Origin: Dyella acidisoli | GTDB lineage: Bacteria > Pseudomonadota > Gammaproteobacteria > Xanthomonadales > Rhodanobacteraceae | Direction of reading: 5' to 3' | NCBI RefSeq assembly: GCF_030160295.1 | Contig: NZ_BSOB01000005.1 | Coordinates: 290,568-354,567 of the forward strand | Length of the DNA: 64,000 bases | Shown here: positions 52,230 through 59,808 of the stretch, piece after piece | Position numbering within the stretch: position 1 is the stretch's first letter | How the letters are laid out: the number at the start of each line of letters is the position of its first letter | Program-made: the position numbers and the translations under genes | The notes under the pieces: generated by a model | The model's database searches: none | The model's input: the letters and a program-made list of their open reading frames with translations, nothing else | Told to the model about the DNA's origin: nothing

Positions 52230-52940
52230 TTAGTGGCCGGCGCTCTGGCCGCCATCGACGTGCAGGATTTCGCCTGTGACGAAACCGGCTGAGTCGAGAT
52301 AGATAACGGCGTCCGTGATGTCGGAGATCTCACCCATGCGACCTACTGGATGCAGGCCGGCAAGCGCGCCGTGAGTTGCAGGTGCATGCATCGGCGTCTT
52401 GATCACACCAGGCGCCACTGCATTCACACGCACACCACGCTTGGCGTATTCGATCGCCAACGACTTGGTGGCCGCATTCAATCCGCCCTTGGTGAGCGAA
52501 GCCAACACCGATGGCACGCCATCGATGGCGTGATCGACCAGGCTAGTAGTGACGTTGACAACGTGCCCGCTGCCCTGCTTCTCCATTTCCGCAATAGCGA
52601 GCTGCGTAATGTGGAAGAAGCCGTTGAGATTGACGGACAAATTGTTCACATAGTCTTCCACCGTGTAGGCCGTGAAGGGCTTGGCGGTAAAGATGCCTGC
52701 GTTGTTGACCAGCGTGTCGATGCGACCGAAGCGGCTCAACGCTTCCCTCACAATGCGTTCCGCGACCGCGCGGTCGGCGATGTCGCCCGGTACCGCGATC
52801 ACGTCCGGATCACTGGACGGTTTAATGGAGCGTGAGTTGGCAATAACGCGATAGCTGCGGTCGCGGAAGGCCTTGACCAGGCCAGCACCAATACCTTGCG
52901 ATGCGCCCGTGACGATAGCGACTTTCTGTTGACTGTTCAT
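52230..52940 (-). CDS. Short-chain dehydrogenase/reductase-like protein without catalytic Tyr, 236 aa
   Basis: Rossmann fold with TGASQGIG (11-18), NNAG (79-82) and the C-terminal GEILHVDGG. The catalytic Ser133 and Lys151 are in place, but the YxxxK position reads ALSTK-like: residues 147-151 are A-S-L-T-K, so the Tyr is replaced by Ala147. Similar SDRs with LASLTKGGLNA exist, and their activity is uncertain. Start 52940 (MNSQQKVAIV). It lies 97 bases downstream of a LysR gene on the same strand and ends at a strong terminator. Confidence 0.88.
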   Translation of the reverse strand: MNSQQKVAIVTGASQGIGAGLVKAFRDRSYRVIANSRSIKPSSDPDVIAVPGDIADRAVAERIVREALSRFGRIDTLVNNAGIFTAKPFTAYTVEDYVNNLSVNLNGFFHITQLAIAEMEKQGSGHVVNVTTSLVDHAIDGVPSVLASLTKGGLNAATKSLAIEYAKRGVRVNAVAPGVIKTPMHAPATHGALAGLHPVGRMGEISDITDAVIYLDSAGFVTGEILHVDGGQSAGH

Positions 52941-53037
52941 GATATGCGTCTCTCGTAGATGTAAGGGGAAATGTCGATCGGGCTTGTTGCGCCGACGACC
53001 CCAATCTAGGAGCACGCGATCAATTAGCGAATCCCTG

Positions 53038-54009
53038 CTATCCGGCAGACATTCTTCCGCGCCGCGGTGGAATCGGTGCAGCGGGAGGCGTCTCCATCTC
53101 CTTCGCCATACGAGCGAAGTGAGAACGCAAGCGCGGCAGCGCGAAATCGACAAAGGCGCGCACTTTCGGCACGGAAAGCCGCCCAAATGGCGAAACGATG
53201 TGCACCGGTATCGGCAGCGGTTCCGCCTCCGCTAATAGGACCTGCAACGATCCCCGCTTGATTTCCGATGCCACGTGATAGGAAAGAAGGCGCGTTACGC
53301 CGTGGCCATCGACCGCCGATTCGATTGCGGCGCGTATGCTGTTGACGACCAGTCGCGGAGAAAACGAGATGGAGCGTGGGACCGATGATCCTTCCAGCGG
53401 TGGAAAGCTCCATGAATCCAGACCCATGTGAGCCATCGCAACGATCTGCTGTTTGCCCAGATCGGCAAGCTCCACGATGCGCGGATGCGTCGCCAGATAG
53501 CGTGGCGATGCCACGACGACTCGCCGCACTTCGCCCACACGCTGGGCAACCAGCGTCGAATCGGCCAGATGCGTGATGCGCAATGCGAGATCCATGCCTT
53601 CATCGATCAAGTTGACCGGCCGCTCCAGCATATGCAGTCGCACGGATACCGTAGGGTATTCGTCCATGAAGGCATCGACGATGGGGCGCAGTATTTCCAC
53701 ACCCGAAAACACCGTGGCGGTGATGGTCAAGGTTCCGCGCGGCACGGAACGCTCACCCGCAGCATTGCGGTCAGCCTCCTCCAGATCCATCAGCAGCTTG
53801 CGGCAAGCTGTTGCATAGCGCTCGCCAGCTTCGCTCAATTTGATGGAGCGCGTGGTTCGATGCAGCAACGGCACGCCCACATGCGCTTCGAGAAAAGCGA
53901 TGGCTCGACTGACTGCGGCAGCCGAACGGCCTGTCTTGCGACTGGCGCCAGCAAGACTTCCTTCATCCAATGCCGCGACGAAGACCTTCATCGCATCTAA
54001 GCGGTCCAT
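53038..54009 (-). CDS. LysR-family transcriptional regulator, 323 aa
   Basis: N-terminal helix-turn-helix (MKVFVAALDEGSLAGASRKTGRSAAAVSRAIAFLE region) and a LysR substrate-binding domain (about 92-300). It has a Pro/Arg-rich C-terminal tail. Start 54009 fits the family; the frame open to 54060 adds 17 residues outside it. The gene is followed by the SDR gene and is divergent from the beta-propeller gene across a 201-base gap, either of which could be its target. Confidence 0.9.
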   Translation of the reverse strand: MDRLDAMKVFVAALDEGSLAGASRKTGRSAAAVSRAIAFLEAHVGVPLLHRTTRSIKLSEAGERYATACRKLLMDLEEADRNAAGERSVPRGTLTITATVFSGVEILRPIVDAFMDEYPTVSVRLHMLERPVNLIDEGMDLALRITHLADSTLVAQRVGEVRRVVVASPRYLATHPRIVELADLGKQQIVAMAHMGLDSWSFPPLEGSSVPRSISFSPRLVVNSIRAAIESAVDGHGVTRLLSYHVASEIKRGSLQVLLAEAEPLPIPVHIVSPFGRLSVPKVRAFVDFALPRLRSHFARMAKEMETPPAAPIPPRRGRMSAG

Positions 54010-54210
54010 ATGACGTGCCTCGCCTTGGTAACGTGAACATTTTGTCACGATGTGAAACACATCGCAGAAGAAACGATTGATCTATTGGCGATGTAACCAT
54101 GAAACCACCCTCCTCGAAGTAACCCAAGTCCGATGCGCACGGTCGTTGAGAGTAATCAGCCGCGATAACAGATGTTGTCGCACCCCTAAGCTAGAAATCG
54201 AGGAACAACC

Positions 54211-55260
54211 ATGAAGAAGGCAATCTACGGATCAGCGCTGCTCGCGCTGATGGTGGCTAGTGCTGTCCACGCACAAACCGGTTCTCGCTGGAACGACGGG
54301 GATCTCGTCGTCACCTCGTCGAACGCGGCCAGCAATGAGTTGCTCGTCTACAACACCCATGGAGCCTTGGTCGAGCAGTCCAAAACCGGTGGTGCTGGTG
54401 GCGTCACTGGCAATGCGGGCGGCATCGCCCAGAACCACGACCTGCTTGCGGTGGTGAATTTCGGATCGGGCAATGTTTCGATCTTTAAGAAAGGTAGCGA
54501 TCAGGTTCCGCTGCAGTTGGAGAAGGTTGTGCCCGCTGTCAACAACCCGGTGAGCGTCGCCTTCGGTCGCAACCATCTCTACATTCTTACCGCCACGTAC
54601 ATCGAATCGCATCCCATCGATCGGTATGGCGTAAGCGCCACCGCTGACGGCGAAGCGAAGCTGGTCATCGCCGATGGTTCCGCAGCCCAGGTAGGTGTGC
54701 TGCGCGGACAACTGATCATCTCCGAAAAGAGCAATGCGATTGAAACCGTCAATCTGACTGATCAGGGCGCCGTATCCGGTTCGACCAAACTGGTGGCCAA
54801 TATCCCGGCCAACGTCAACACGCCTTTCGGGCTTGCTACACGCGGCAATGACGCGTACGTGACGATCGCGCACGCCAACGAAATCAGCCTGGTGCGTAAC
54901 GATTCGGTATCGGCAGTCACCAGCTCCGGCACACAGATGGCGCCCTGCTGGGTCACTTTGGACGGGCCGTTCCTGTTCTCGGCCAACTCACCAAGTCTGT
55001 CCGTATCACGCTATACGGTCTATGGACAGAAAATCGTCCAGGAAGCGGCAGTGGTCGCCAAGTTCAGCGGCAAGCCAACCGATATCACCTATCGCGACAA
55101 TCTCGCCGCAGTGATTGATGCCAACGGATCGGTTTCGCACGTATCCATTTTTGACGTGGATGGGGACGGCAACTTCAATCTGAAGAGCAGCGCGACCATC
55201 AACAATCCCACCACCAACGGCGTTGCGATTGTGCGAAGCGACGACAATTTCAACTATTAG
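54211..55260 (+). CDS. Secreted beta-propeller protein, 349 aa
   Basis: Signal peptide MKKAIYGSALLALMVASAVHA. The mature protein has repeated blades of the type AQNHDLLAVVNFGSGNVSIFKK, GRNHLYILTATYIESHPID and TRGNDAYVTIAHANEISLV, as in lactonase/YVTN-like propellers. No catalytic residues can be fixed; it may act in binding or as a lactonase. Start has GAGGAAC upstream. A 13-bp hairpin follows the stop. Confidence 0.8.
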   Translation: MKKAIYGSALLALMVASAVHAQTGSRWNDGDLVVTSSNAASNELLVYNTHGALVEQSKTGGAGGVTGNAGGIAQNHDLLAVVNFGSGNVSIFKKGSDQVPLQLEKVVPAVNNPVSVAFGRNHLYILTATYIESHPIDRYGVSATADGEAKLVIADGSAAQVGVLRGQLIISEKSNAIETVNLTDQGAVSGSTKLVANIPANVNTPFGLATRGNDAYVTIAHANEISLVRNDSVSAVTSSGTQMAPCWVTLDGPFLFSANSPSLSVSRYTVYGQKIVQEAAVVAKFSGKPTDITYRDNLAAVIDANGSVSHVSIFDVDGDGNFNLKSSATINNPTTNGVAIVRSDDNFNY

Positions 55261-55272
55261 TTGCGCTCCTGC

Positions 55273-55306
55273 CAGTGCTGAGGAGCGTCATCACTCCTCA
55301 GCACTG
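55273..55306 (+). terminator. Strong 13-bp stem-loop after the beta-propeller gene
   Basis: CAGTGCTGAGGAG / CTCCTCAGCACTG with an 8-base loop, 12 bases after the stop. No U-tract follows, so it may protect the mRNA 3' end or act with Rho. Confidence 0.6.
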
Positions 55307-55382
55307 AACGCGCGAGCTAGGTCGACGATGGATGTCGTGGCCGGAAGACACGTGTAGCATGAGTGTTCTACCGGAGCCCGCG

Positions 55383-55817
55383 ATGAGACTGACCTATCAG
55401 ACCGACTACGCCCTGCGCCTGCTGATGTACCTGGCTGTGCAAGGTGACCGCCGCTCGTCCATCCACGAAATCGCCACGCAATACGGGATTTCCGAAAATC
55501 ACCTGATGAAGGTGACGCAGCGGCTGGCGGCCCTCGGTTATGTCGACGCATTGCGTGGCCGCAGCGGCGGATTGAAGCTGGCTGGCAAGTCGGAACAGAT
55601 CCGCATCGGAGAGGTTGTCCGCGCCATGGAGCCGGATCTCGCGATCGTGGAATGTTTTGGCTCCGAAAACACTTGTACCATCACGCCAGCTTGCTCATTG
55701 CGCCATGTACTGGATGAGGCGATCCAGGGTTTTCTGAACGTGTTGGATGGCTACACGCTGAAGCAGTTGGTGGCGCGGCCCGGAAAACTACGGATCGCGC
55801 TCAACATTGTGACGTGA
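55383..55817 (+). CDS. nsrR: Rrf2-family nitric-oxide-sensing repressor NsrR, 144 aa
   Basis: MRLTYQTDYALRLLMYLAVQ and the winged helix with YGISENHLMKVTQRLAALGYV are Rrf2 features. Cys91, Cys98 and Cys104 (ECFGSENTC, PACSL) are the three iron-sulfur ligands of NsrR. ATG at 55383 restores the family N-terminus; the longer frame to 55332 does not. The gene converges with hmp (27-base gap), and hmp carries an NsrR box, so NO would relieve repression of the dioxygenase. Confidence 0.9.
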   Translation: MRLTYQTDYALRLLMYLAVQGDRRSSIHEIATQYGISENHLMKVTQRLAALGYVDALRGRSGGLKLAGKSEQIRIGEVVRAMEPDLAIVECFGSENTCTITPACSLRHVLDEAIQGFLNVLDGYTLKQLVARPGKLRIALNIVT

Positions 55818-55844
55818 CCAACTCAACCTTCGCTCACAGTTACC

Positions 55845-57053
55845 TTAGCCGAACGATGCACCGAAAAACTCAGCGTGGATGCGCGAGTCCGGTATCCCTA
55901 CTCGCTTCAGTGAGTCAATCTGCGCACTCATGAAACCGCGCGGACCGCAGATGTAATAGTCCGCATCGGCCAGGTGATTCTGTGCCGCAATCTGACCGGC
56001 ATCGATGCGGCCTTGTTTGTCGTAGTGCCGGCCCACCACGTCGGCCGTACCGACTTCCTCGTAGTAAATTTCCACATCCAACTTGTCATGTCGTGCAGCC
56101 ATGGCCCTGAGCCAATCATTCATGGCTTGCACATCACGGTTGCGCGCAGCATGGGCGAAATGGATCGATCGCCCTGGTTGTTCCTTGGCGATATGGCCAA
56201 GAATGCCCAGCATCGGTGTGATGCCAACGCCGCCGCTCAACAACACCAGCGGCGTGTCTTTTTCCTGATCCACCACGAAATGGCCTTGCGGGAACGATAG
56301 CTCGATGAGATCGCCTTCGTTGACGTCGATATGAAACGCCGTCGAGACGATTCCCGCAGGCGCATCTTCGCTGCCGTCCTGACGCTTGACGGTGAGGCGC
56401 AGGTAATCCTGATGAGGCGCATCTGACAAGCTGTACTGCCGTATACGCGTCATGCCTGTTTCGTCCACCGTGCGCACCGACACGAATTGTCCTGGCTCAA
56501 ACGGCGGCAGCAATCCATCATCAGTCGGCTTGAGATAGAACGACGCGATTTCGCTACTTTCACGCACCACCTTGATCACCCGGAACGGACGCCAGCCGGA
56601 CCAACCGCCTTTCGTCGTCGCGGCGTGCGTAAACAAGGCTTGTTCAGCCTCGATCAGGATGTCGGCCAGTTGCGCGTACGCGGCACCCCACGCTTCCAGC
56701 ACTTCAGCTGTTGCGGCATCCCCCATCACTTCAGCGATAGCCGCAAGAAGATGACGACCGACAATGGGATAGTGCTCTGCACGAATGCCCATGCTGACGT
56801 GCTTGGCCGTGATCACCCTGATGACCGGCGCCAGCACCGACGTATCGTCGATGTTTTCAGCATAGCCAAGCACCGCCAACGCGAGTGCCTGCTGTTGTTC
56901 GCCGGTGGCCTGATGGCTCATGTTGAAAAGGTGCTTGAGCTCAGGATTGGCCTTGAACATGCGTCCGTAGAAGTTCTTCGTGAGTGTCAAACCGTGCGCT
57001 TTCAGTGCGGGTACGCAGCTCTTAACGATGTCGCGTTGGGCTTGGGTCAGCAT
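55845..57053 (-). CDS. hmp: Flavohemoglobin / nitric oxide dioxygenase Hmp, 402 aa
   Basis: Globin domain (1-140) with Tyr29, Gln53 and proximal His85 at the same positions as E. coli Hmp; FAD domain (about 150-260, RQYSLSDAP); NAD-binding domain (LLSGGVGITPMLGIL near 270, CGPRGFM near 372) and the C-terminal HAEFFGA. It converts NO with O2 and NADPH to nitrate. Start 57053 fits the family. An NsrR box lies 23 bases upstream. Confidence 0.95.
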   Translation of the reverse strand: MLTQAQRDIVKSCVPALKAHGLTLTKNFYGRMFKANPELKHLFNMSHQATGEQQQALALAVLGYAENIDDTSVLAPVIRVITAKHVSMGIRAEHYPIVGRHLLAAIAEVMGDAATAEVLEAWGAAYAQLADILIEAEQALFTHAATTKGGWSGWRPFRVIKVVRESSEIASFYLKPTDDGLLPPFEPGQFVSVRTVDETGMTRIRQYSLSDAPHQDYLRLTVKRQDGSEDAPAGIVSTAFHIDVNEGDLIELSFPQGHFVVDQEKDTPLVLLSGGVGITPMLGILGHIAKEQPGRSIHFAHAARNRDVQAMNDWLRAMAARHDKLDVEIYYEEVGTADVVGRHYDKQGRIDAGQIAAQNHLADADYYICGPRGFMSAQIDSLKRVGIPDSRIHAEFFGASFG

Positions 57054-57075
57054 GGGGAGGTGCCTTGTCGCCTTA

Positions 57076-57098
57076 AAGATGCATATATAATACATCTT
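57076..57098 (-). promoter_or_regulatory. NsrR operator upstream of hmp
   Basis: On the plus strand AAGATGCATAT-A-TAATACATCTT, a 23-bp inverted repeat of the 11-1-11 form known for NsrR (AAGATGCATTT half-site). It should overlap the hmp promoter. Confidence 0.85.
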
Positions 57099-57188
57099 AT
57101 AAATCGTGCGCCGTTGTGCTGCGACGCACTGCCGCGGTGGCGGCATCCAGACGGCTACCGATTGTCCTCAACACCTAGTCTTGCCTTA

Positions 57189-57216
57189 CGTCATTCCGGC
57201 GAAGGACGGAATGACG
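57189..57216. repeat. REP-like palindrome
   Basis: CGTCATTCCGGCGAAGGACGGAATGACG, an imperfect relative of the 28-mers at 21288 and 36572, between the divergent ends of hmp and the efflux operon. Confidence 0.75.
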
Positions 57217-57288
57217 GTACGGTACTGAGAGGCGCCATTGAATAGAGTGGCGTCTCCTTGTCCTCAGTTCAAAGGGCCATGAAAAGAT

Positions 57289-58698
57289 CTACTGCCAGCC
57301 GCCGCCCAACGCGAGAAAGATATCGATCTGATCACGATTAAGCGCAGCCTCTCCGGCAGCAGCCGTTTGCTCGGCCATCCAACGATCTCGTTCGGCTGCA
57401 AGCAGCGACAGGCGGTCGATTCTGCCGCCCCGCTCCAACTCTTCGGCCTGCGATGCACGATGCACAGCATTGTCGCGCGCAACCTTTAATTGCTCCTGCT
57501 TGTCGAGATCGGCTACGTACGTATCCAGCGACGTTTCGGCTTCCCGCAGCGCATTCAGCACCACACCATCAAATGCCGCAAGATTTGCATGGCTTTGCGC
57601 ATTAGCCTCATCGATGCGCGCCCGCACCGCGTTCCGATTCAAGTTCCAACTCACCATCGGTCCGATGGCGAAGCGGTTGGTATATCCGGTCAAGGCATCG
57701 ACGGCCTTGCCGGTCGATCCCAGCGAAACCCCGAATTTGATGTCCGGATACAAGGCTGCCGTAGCAATGCCGATACGCGCGGTTGCTGCGGCCAAATGCC
57801 GTTCCGCCGCGCGTACGTCGGGGCGTCGCTTGAGCAAATCCTGTCCGTCGCCAACAGGAAGCGGTTGATCCAGATGCAGCGGAGTGTTGCACGCAAGCAA
57901 GGTGCGGTCGAAATTGGCGGGTGGCTGCCCCGCCAGCGTGGCCAGACGGAACAACGCATTGCGTTGCTTAGCCTCAAGCGGTGGCAATTGCGCCTTGATG
58001 GTGGCCAATGCGTCCTGTTGACGTGTGCTGTCCAACGGCGATGCTCGCCCGTGCAGCACCAGTTCCTGGGTCATGTGCGCATCATCCTGCTCGACACCGA
58101 TGCGCTTTTGCGCGAGCAGGATCTCGTGCCCTGCGTTGCAGGCATCGGCATAGGCGCGCACGGTTTCGGCGACCACGTTGATGCGCACCAGGTCACGCGC
58201 TGCGACAGCCGCTTCGTCATCCGCGCGCGCAGCCTCCACGCCACGACGAATCGCACCGAACAGATCAAGGTCATAGCTGATCGATACACCGCTATTGTAG
58301 TTCTGGTATGGCGTTACGCCGGTGCGCTTCAACACCGCTTCTTCGGAAGGATGATTCCAAGCGGTCGCTGCATCCACGCTACCCGTGAAGCGCTGCGAAT
58401 CAGCGTCGATAAGCAAAGCATCGCTGTGCTCGAGATTCGCTTCGGCGAAACGCAATTGCGTATTCGCAGTCAACGTTTGCGCGATCAGACCGTCCAGCAC
58501 AGGATCGTCGTAAAGCTTCCACCATTTGGCTGGCAGGGGCGCAACGCTTGTCGCAGCGGAAGTGGAAACAAAGCTACCTTGAGTTGCGCGAGTGTTCACT
58601 ACCGCCTGCGCTGGCACATGGTAGTCAGGCCCGACTTCAGCGCATCCAACGAAAGCAGTGCATACACACGATGCAAGAAGGGTACGAAGCGTTACCAC
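57289..58698 (-). CDS. RND/NodT-type outer-membrane efflux lipoprotein, 469 aa
   Basis: Lipobox AFVGCAEVGPDY (Cys19) as in OprM/NodT proteins, then two OEP repeats with long helices (LRFAEANLEHSDALLIDADSQ, NALREAETSLDTYV). It forms the outer-membrane channel of a tripartite pump and is last in the FUSC-DUF1656-HlyD operon. The start appears to be GTG at 58698, overlapping the HlyD gene by seven bases. Confidence 0.92.
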   Translation of the reverse strand: MVTLRTLLASCVCTAFVGCAEVGPDYHVPAQAVVNTRATQGSFVSTSAATSVAPLPAKWWKLYDDPVLDGLIAQTLTANTQLRFAEANLEHSDALLIDADSQRFTGSVDAATAWNHPSEEAVLKRTGVTPYQNYNSGVSISYDLDLFGAIRRGVEAARADDEAAVAARDLVRINVVAETVRAYADACNAGHEILLAQKRIGVEQDDAHMTQELVLHGRASPLDSTRQQDALATIKAQLPPLEAKQRNALFRLATLAGQPPANFDRTLLACNTPLHLDQPLPVGDGQDLLKRRPDVRAAERHLAAATARIGIATAALYPDIKFGVSLGSTGKAVDALTGYTNRFAIGPMVSWNLNRNAVRARIDEANAQSHANLAAFDGVVLNALREAETSLDTYVADLDKQEQLKVARDNAVHRASQAEELERGGRIDRLSLLAAERDRWMAEQTAAAGEAALNRDQIDIFLALGGGWQ

Positions 58699-59600
58699 GG
58701 CAGGAGGCCTCGTGGCTCATCAGCCGAGTGCACAACCACCGTGGCGGTTTGGCCCGGCACCAGGCGAATACCCTTGGGCACATCGTCAATCGCGATGCGC
58801 ACCGGTATGCGCTGCGCCAAACGCACCCAAGTGAAGGCGGGATTGACGTCTGCAAGCTTGGCAATGTCGCCGGTGCGCTCGCGATCCTGGATCGCCGAAG
58901 CAATGCTATCGACGTGACCACGAATCTCACCTGATACACCCATCAGGTGAATGCTGACGCGATCGCCGATATGGACGCGCTGCAGCTTGGTTTCTTCGAA
59001 GTAACCTTCGACACGCGTCGATGCCGCGTCCACCAGCGCAATCGCGGGTTTGCCTACCGTGAGATAGATGCCGGGCTGCAGCGTGACGTTGGCGACCTCG
59101 CCGCTTACCGGCGCCTTGATCTGGGTGCGGTCCAGGTTGAGCCGGGCCAGATCGCGTGCCGCAATGGCCTGCGCCACTGTCATACGCAGCTCTTCGACCT
59201 TGGCTTGCCCTTGCTCGATCACTTCGCTCGCCACCACGTTGGACATCGAGCGGTTGCGCCGATCTTCGCGCTCGGCTTCGGCGAGCGCGGCACGCTGGCC
59301 GCCGAGGTTTGCCTGCGCCTGCTGTAGCACCAATACGTACCGCGAAGGATCGATCACCAGCAGCACCTGCCCTTGCTGCACCATCTGGTTGTCGTGCACG
59401 CGAACTTCGGTGATCAATCCGGCCACATCGGTGGCGACCGGCACGACATCCGCCAGCACCTTGCCGTCGCGCGTGACCGGTTCCACCTGATAGCGAATCC
59501 ACAGCGCACGCACCGCAAACAGCAACACGGCGATGGCCAGCAGCGTGCACAGCGCACGCACGATCTTCATGATCGAGGGTTTGATCAAGGCATTATCCAT
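58692..59600 (-). CDS. HlyD/AaeA-type membrane fusion protein, 302 aa
   Basis: N-terminal TM (about 12-35), biotinyl-lipoyl halves (ATDVAGLITEVRVHDNQMVQQGQVLLVIDP and LDRTQIKAPVSGEVANV) around a coiled-coil hairpin, and a beta-barrel (GYFEETKLQRVHIGDRVSIHLMG). It bridges the FUSC pump to the outer-membrane lipoprotein. Start 59600 overlaps the DUF1656 gene by eight bases; MKIVRAL at 59570 is an alternative. Confidence 0.9.
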   Translation of the reverse strand: MDNALIKPSIMKIVRALCTLLAIAVLLFAVRALWIRYQVEPVTRDGKVLADVVPVATDVAGLITEVRVHDNQMVQQGQVLLVIDPSRYVLVLQQAQANLGGQRAALAEAEREDRRNRSMSNVVASEVIEQGQAKVEELRMTVAQAIAARDLARLNLDRTQIKAPVSGEVANVTLQPGIYLTVGKPAIALVDAASTRVEGYFEETKLQRVHIGDRVSIHLMGVSGEIRGHVDSIASAIQDRERTGDIAKLADVNPAFTWVRLAQRIPVRIAIDDVPKGIRLVPGQTATVVVHSADEPRGLLPW

Positions 59601-59808
59601 AGTGAATGAAGCGGTCGGCACCTACGGTCAGTGCCCACCACAACAAGGCGAACAAAGCGAGTTCCCAGACACCCGCGTGCCCAAGCGCGCCGGACCAAGG
59701 CAGGCGTTGCCACACACCGCGCAGCAGATGCGCAAGCACGCCGGCTACCACTGCCCAGACCAGCGCGGTGGGCAGGTACACGCCAAACACATGCAGCTCT
59801 TCAAGCAT
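59593..59808 (-). CDS. DUF1656 small membrane protein (AaeX-like), 71 aa
   Basis: Two TM segments in MLEELHVFGVYLPTALVWAVVAGVLAHLL and WELALFALLWWALTV, the form of AaeX/DUF1656, usually encoded between the FUSC and HlyD genes. It overlaps both neighbours by eight bases. Start 59808 has AAGGA upstream. Confidence 0.9.
   Translation of the reverse strand: MLEELHVFGVYLPTALVWAVVAGVLAHLLRGVWQRLPWSGALGHAGVWELALFALLWWALTVGADRFIHYG

Noticed and set aside
57054..57288. Additional small gene between hmp and the efflux lipoprotein gene
   Set aside because: The region holds only the NsrR box and a REP palindrome; no frame has a start signal.
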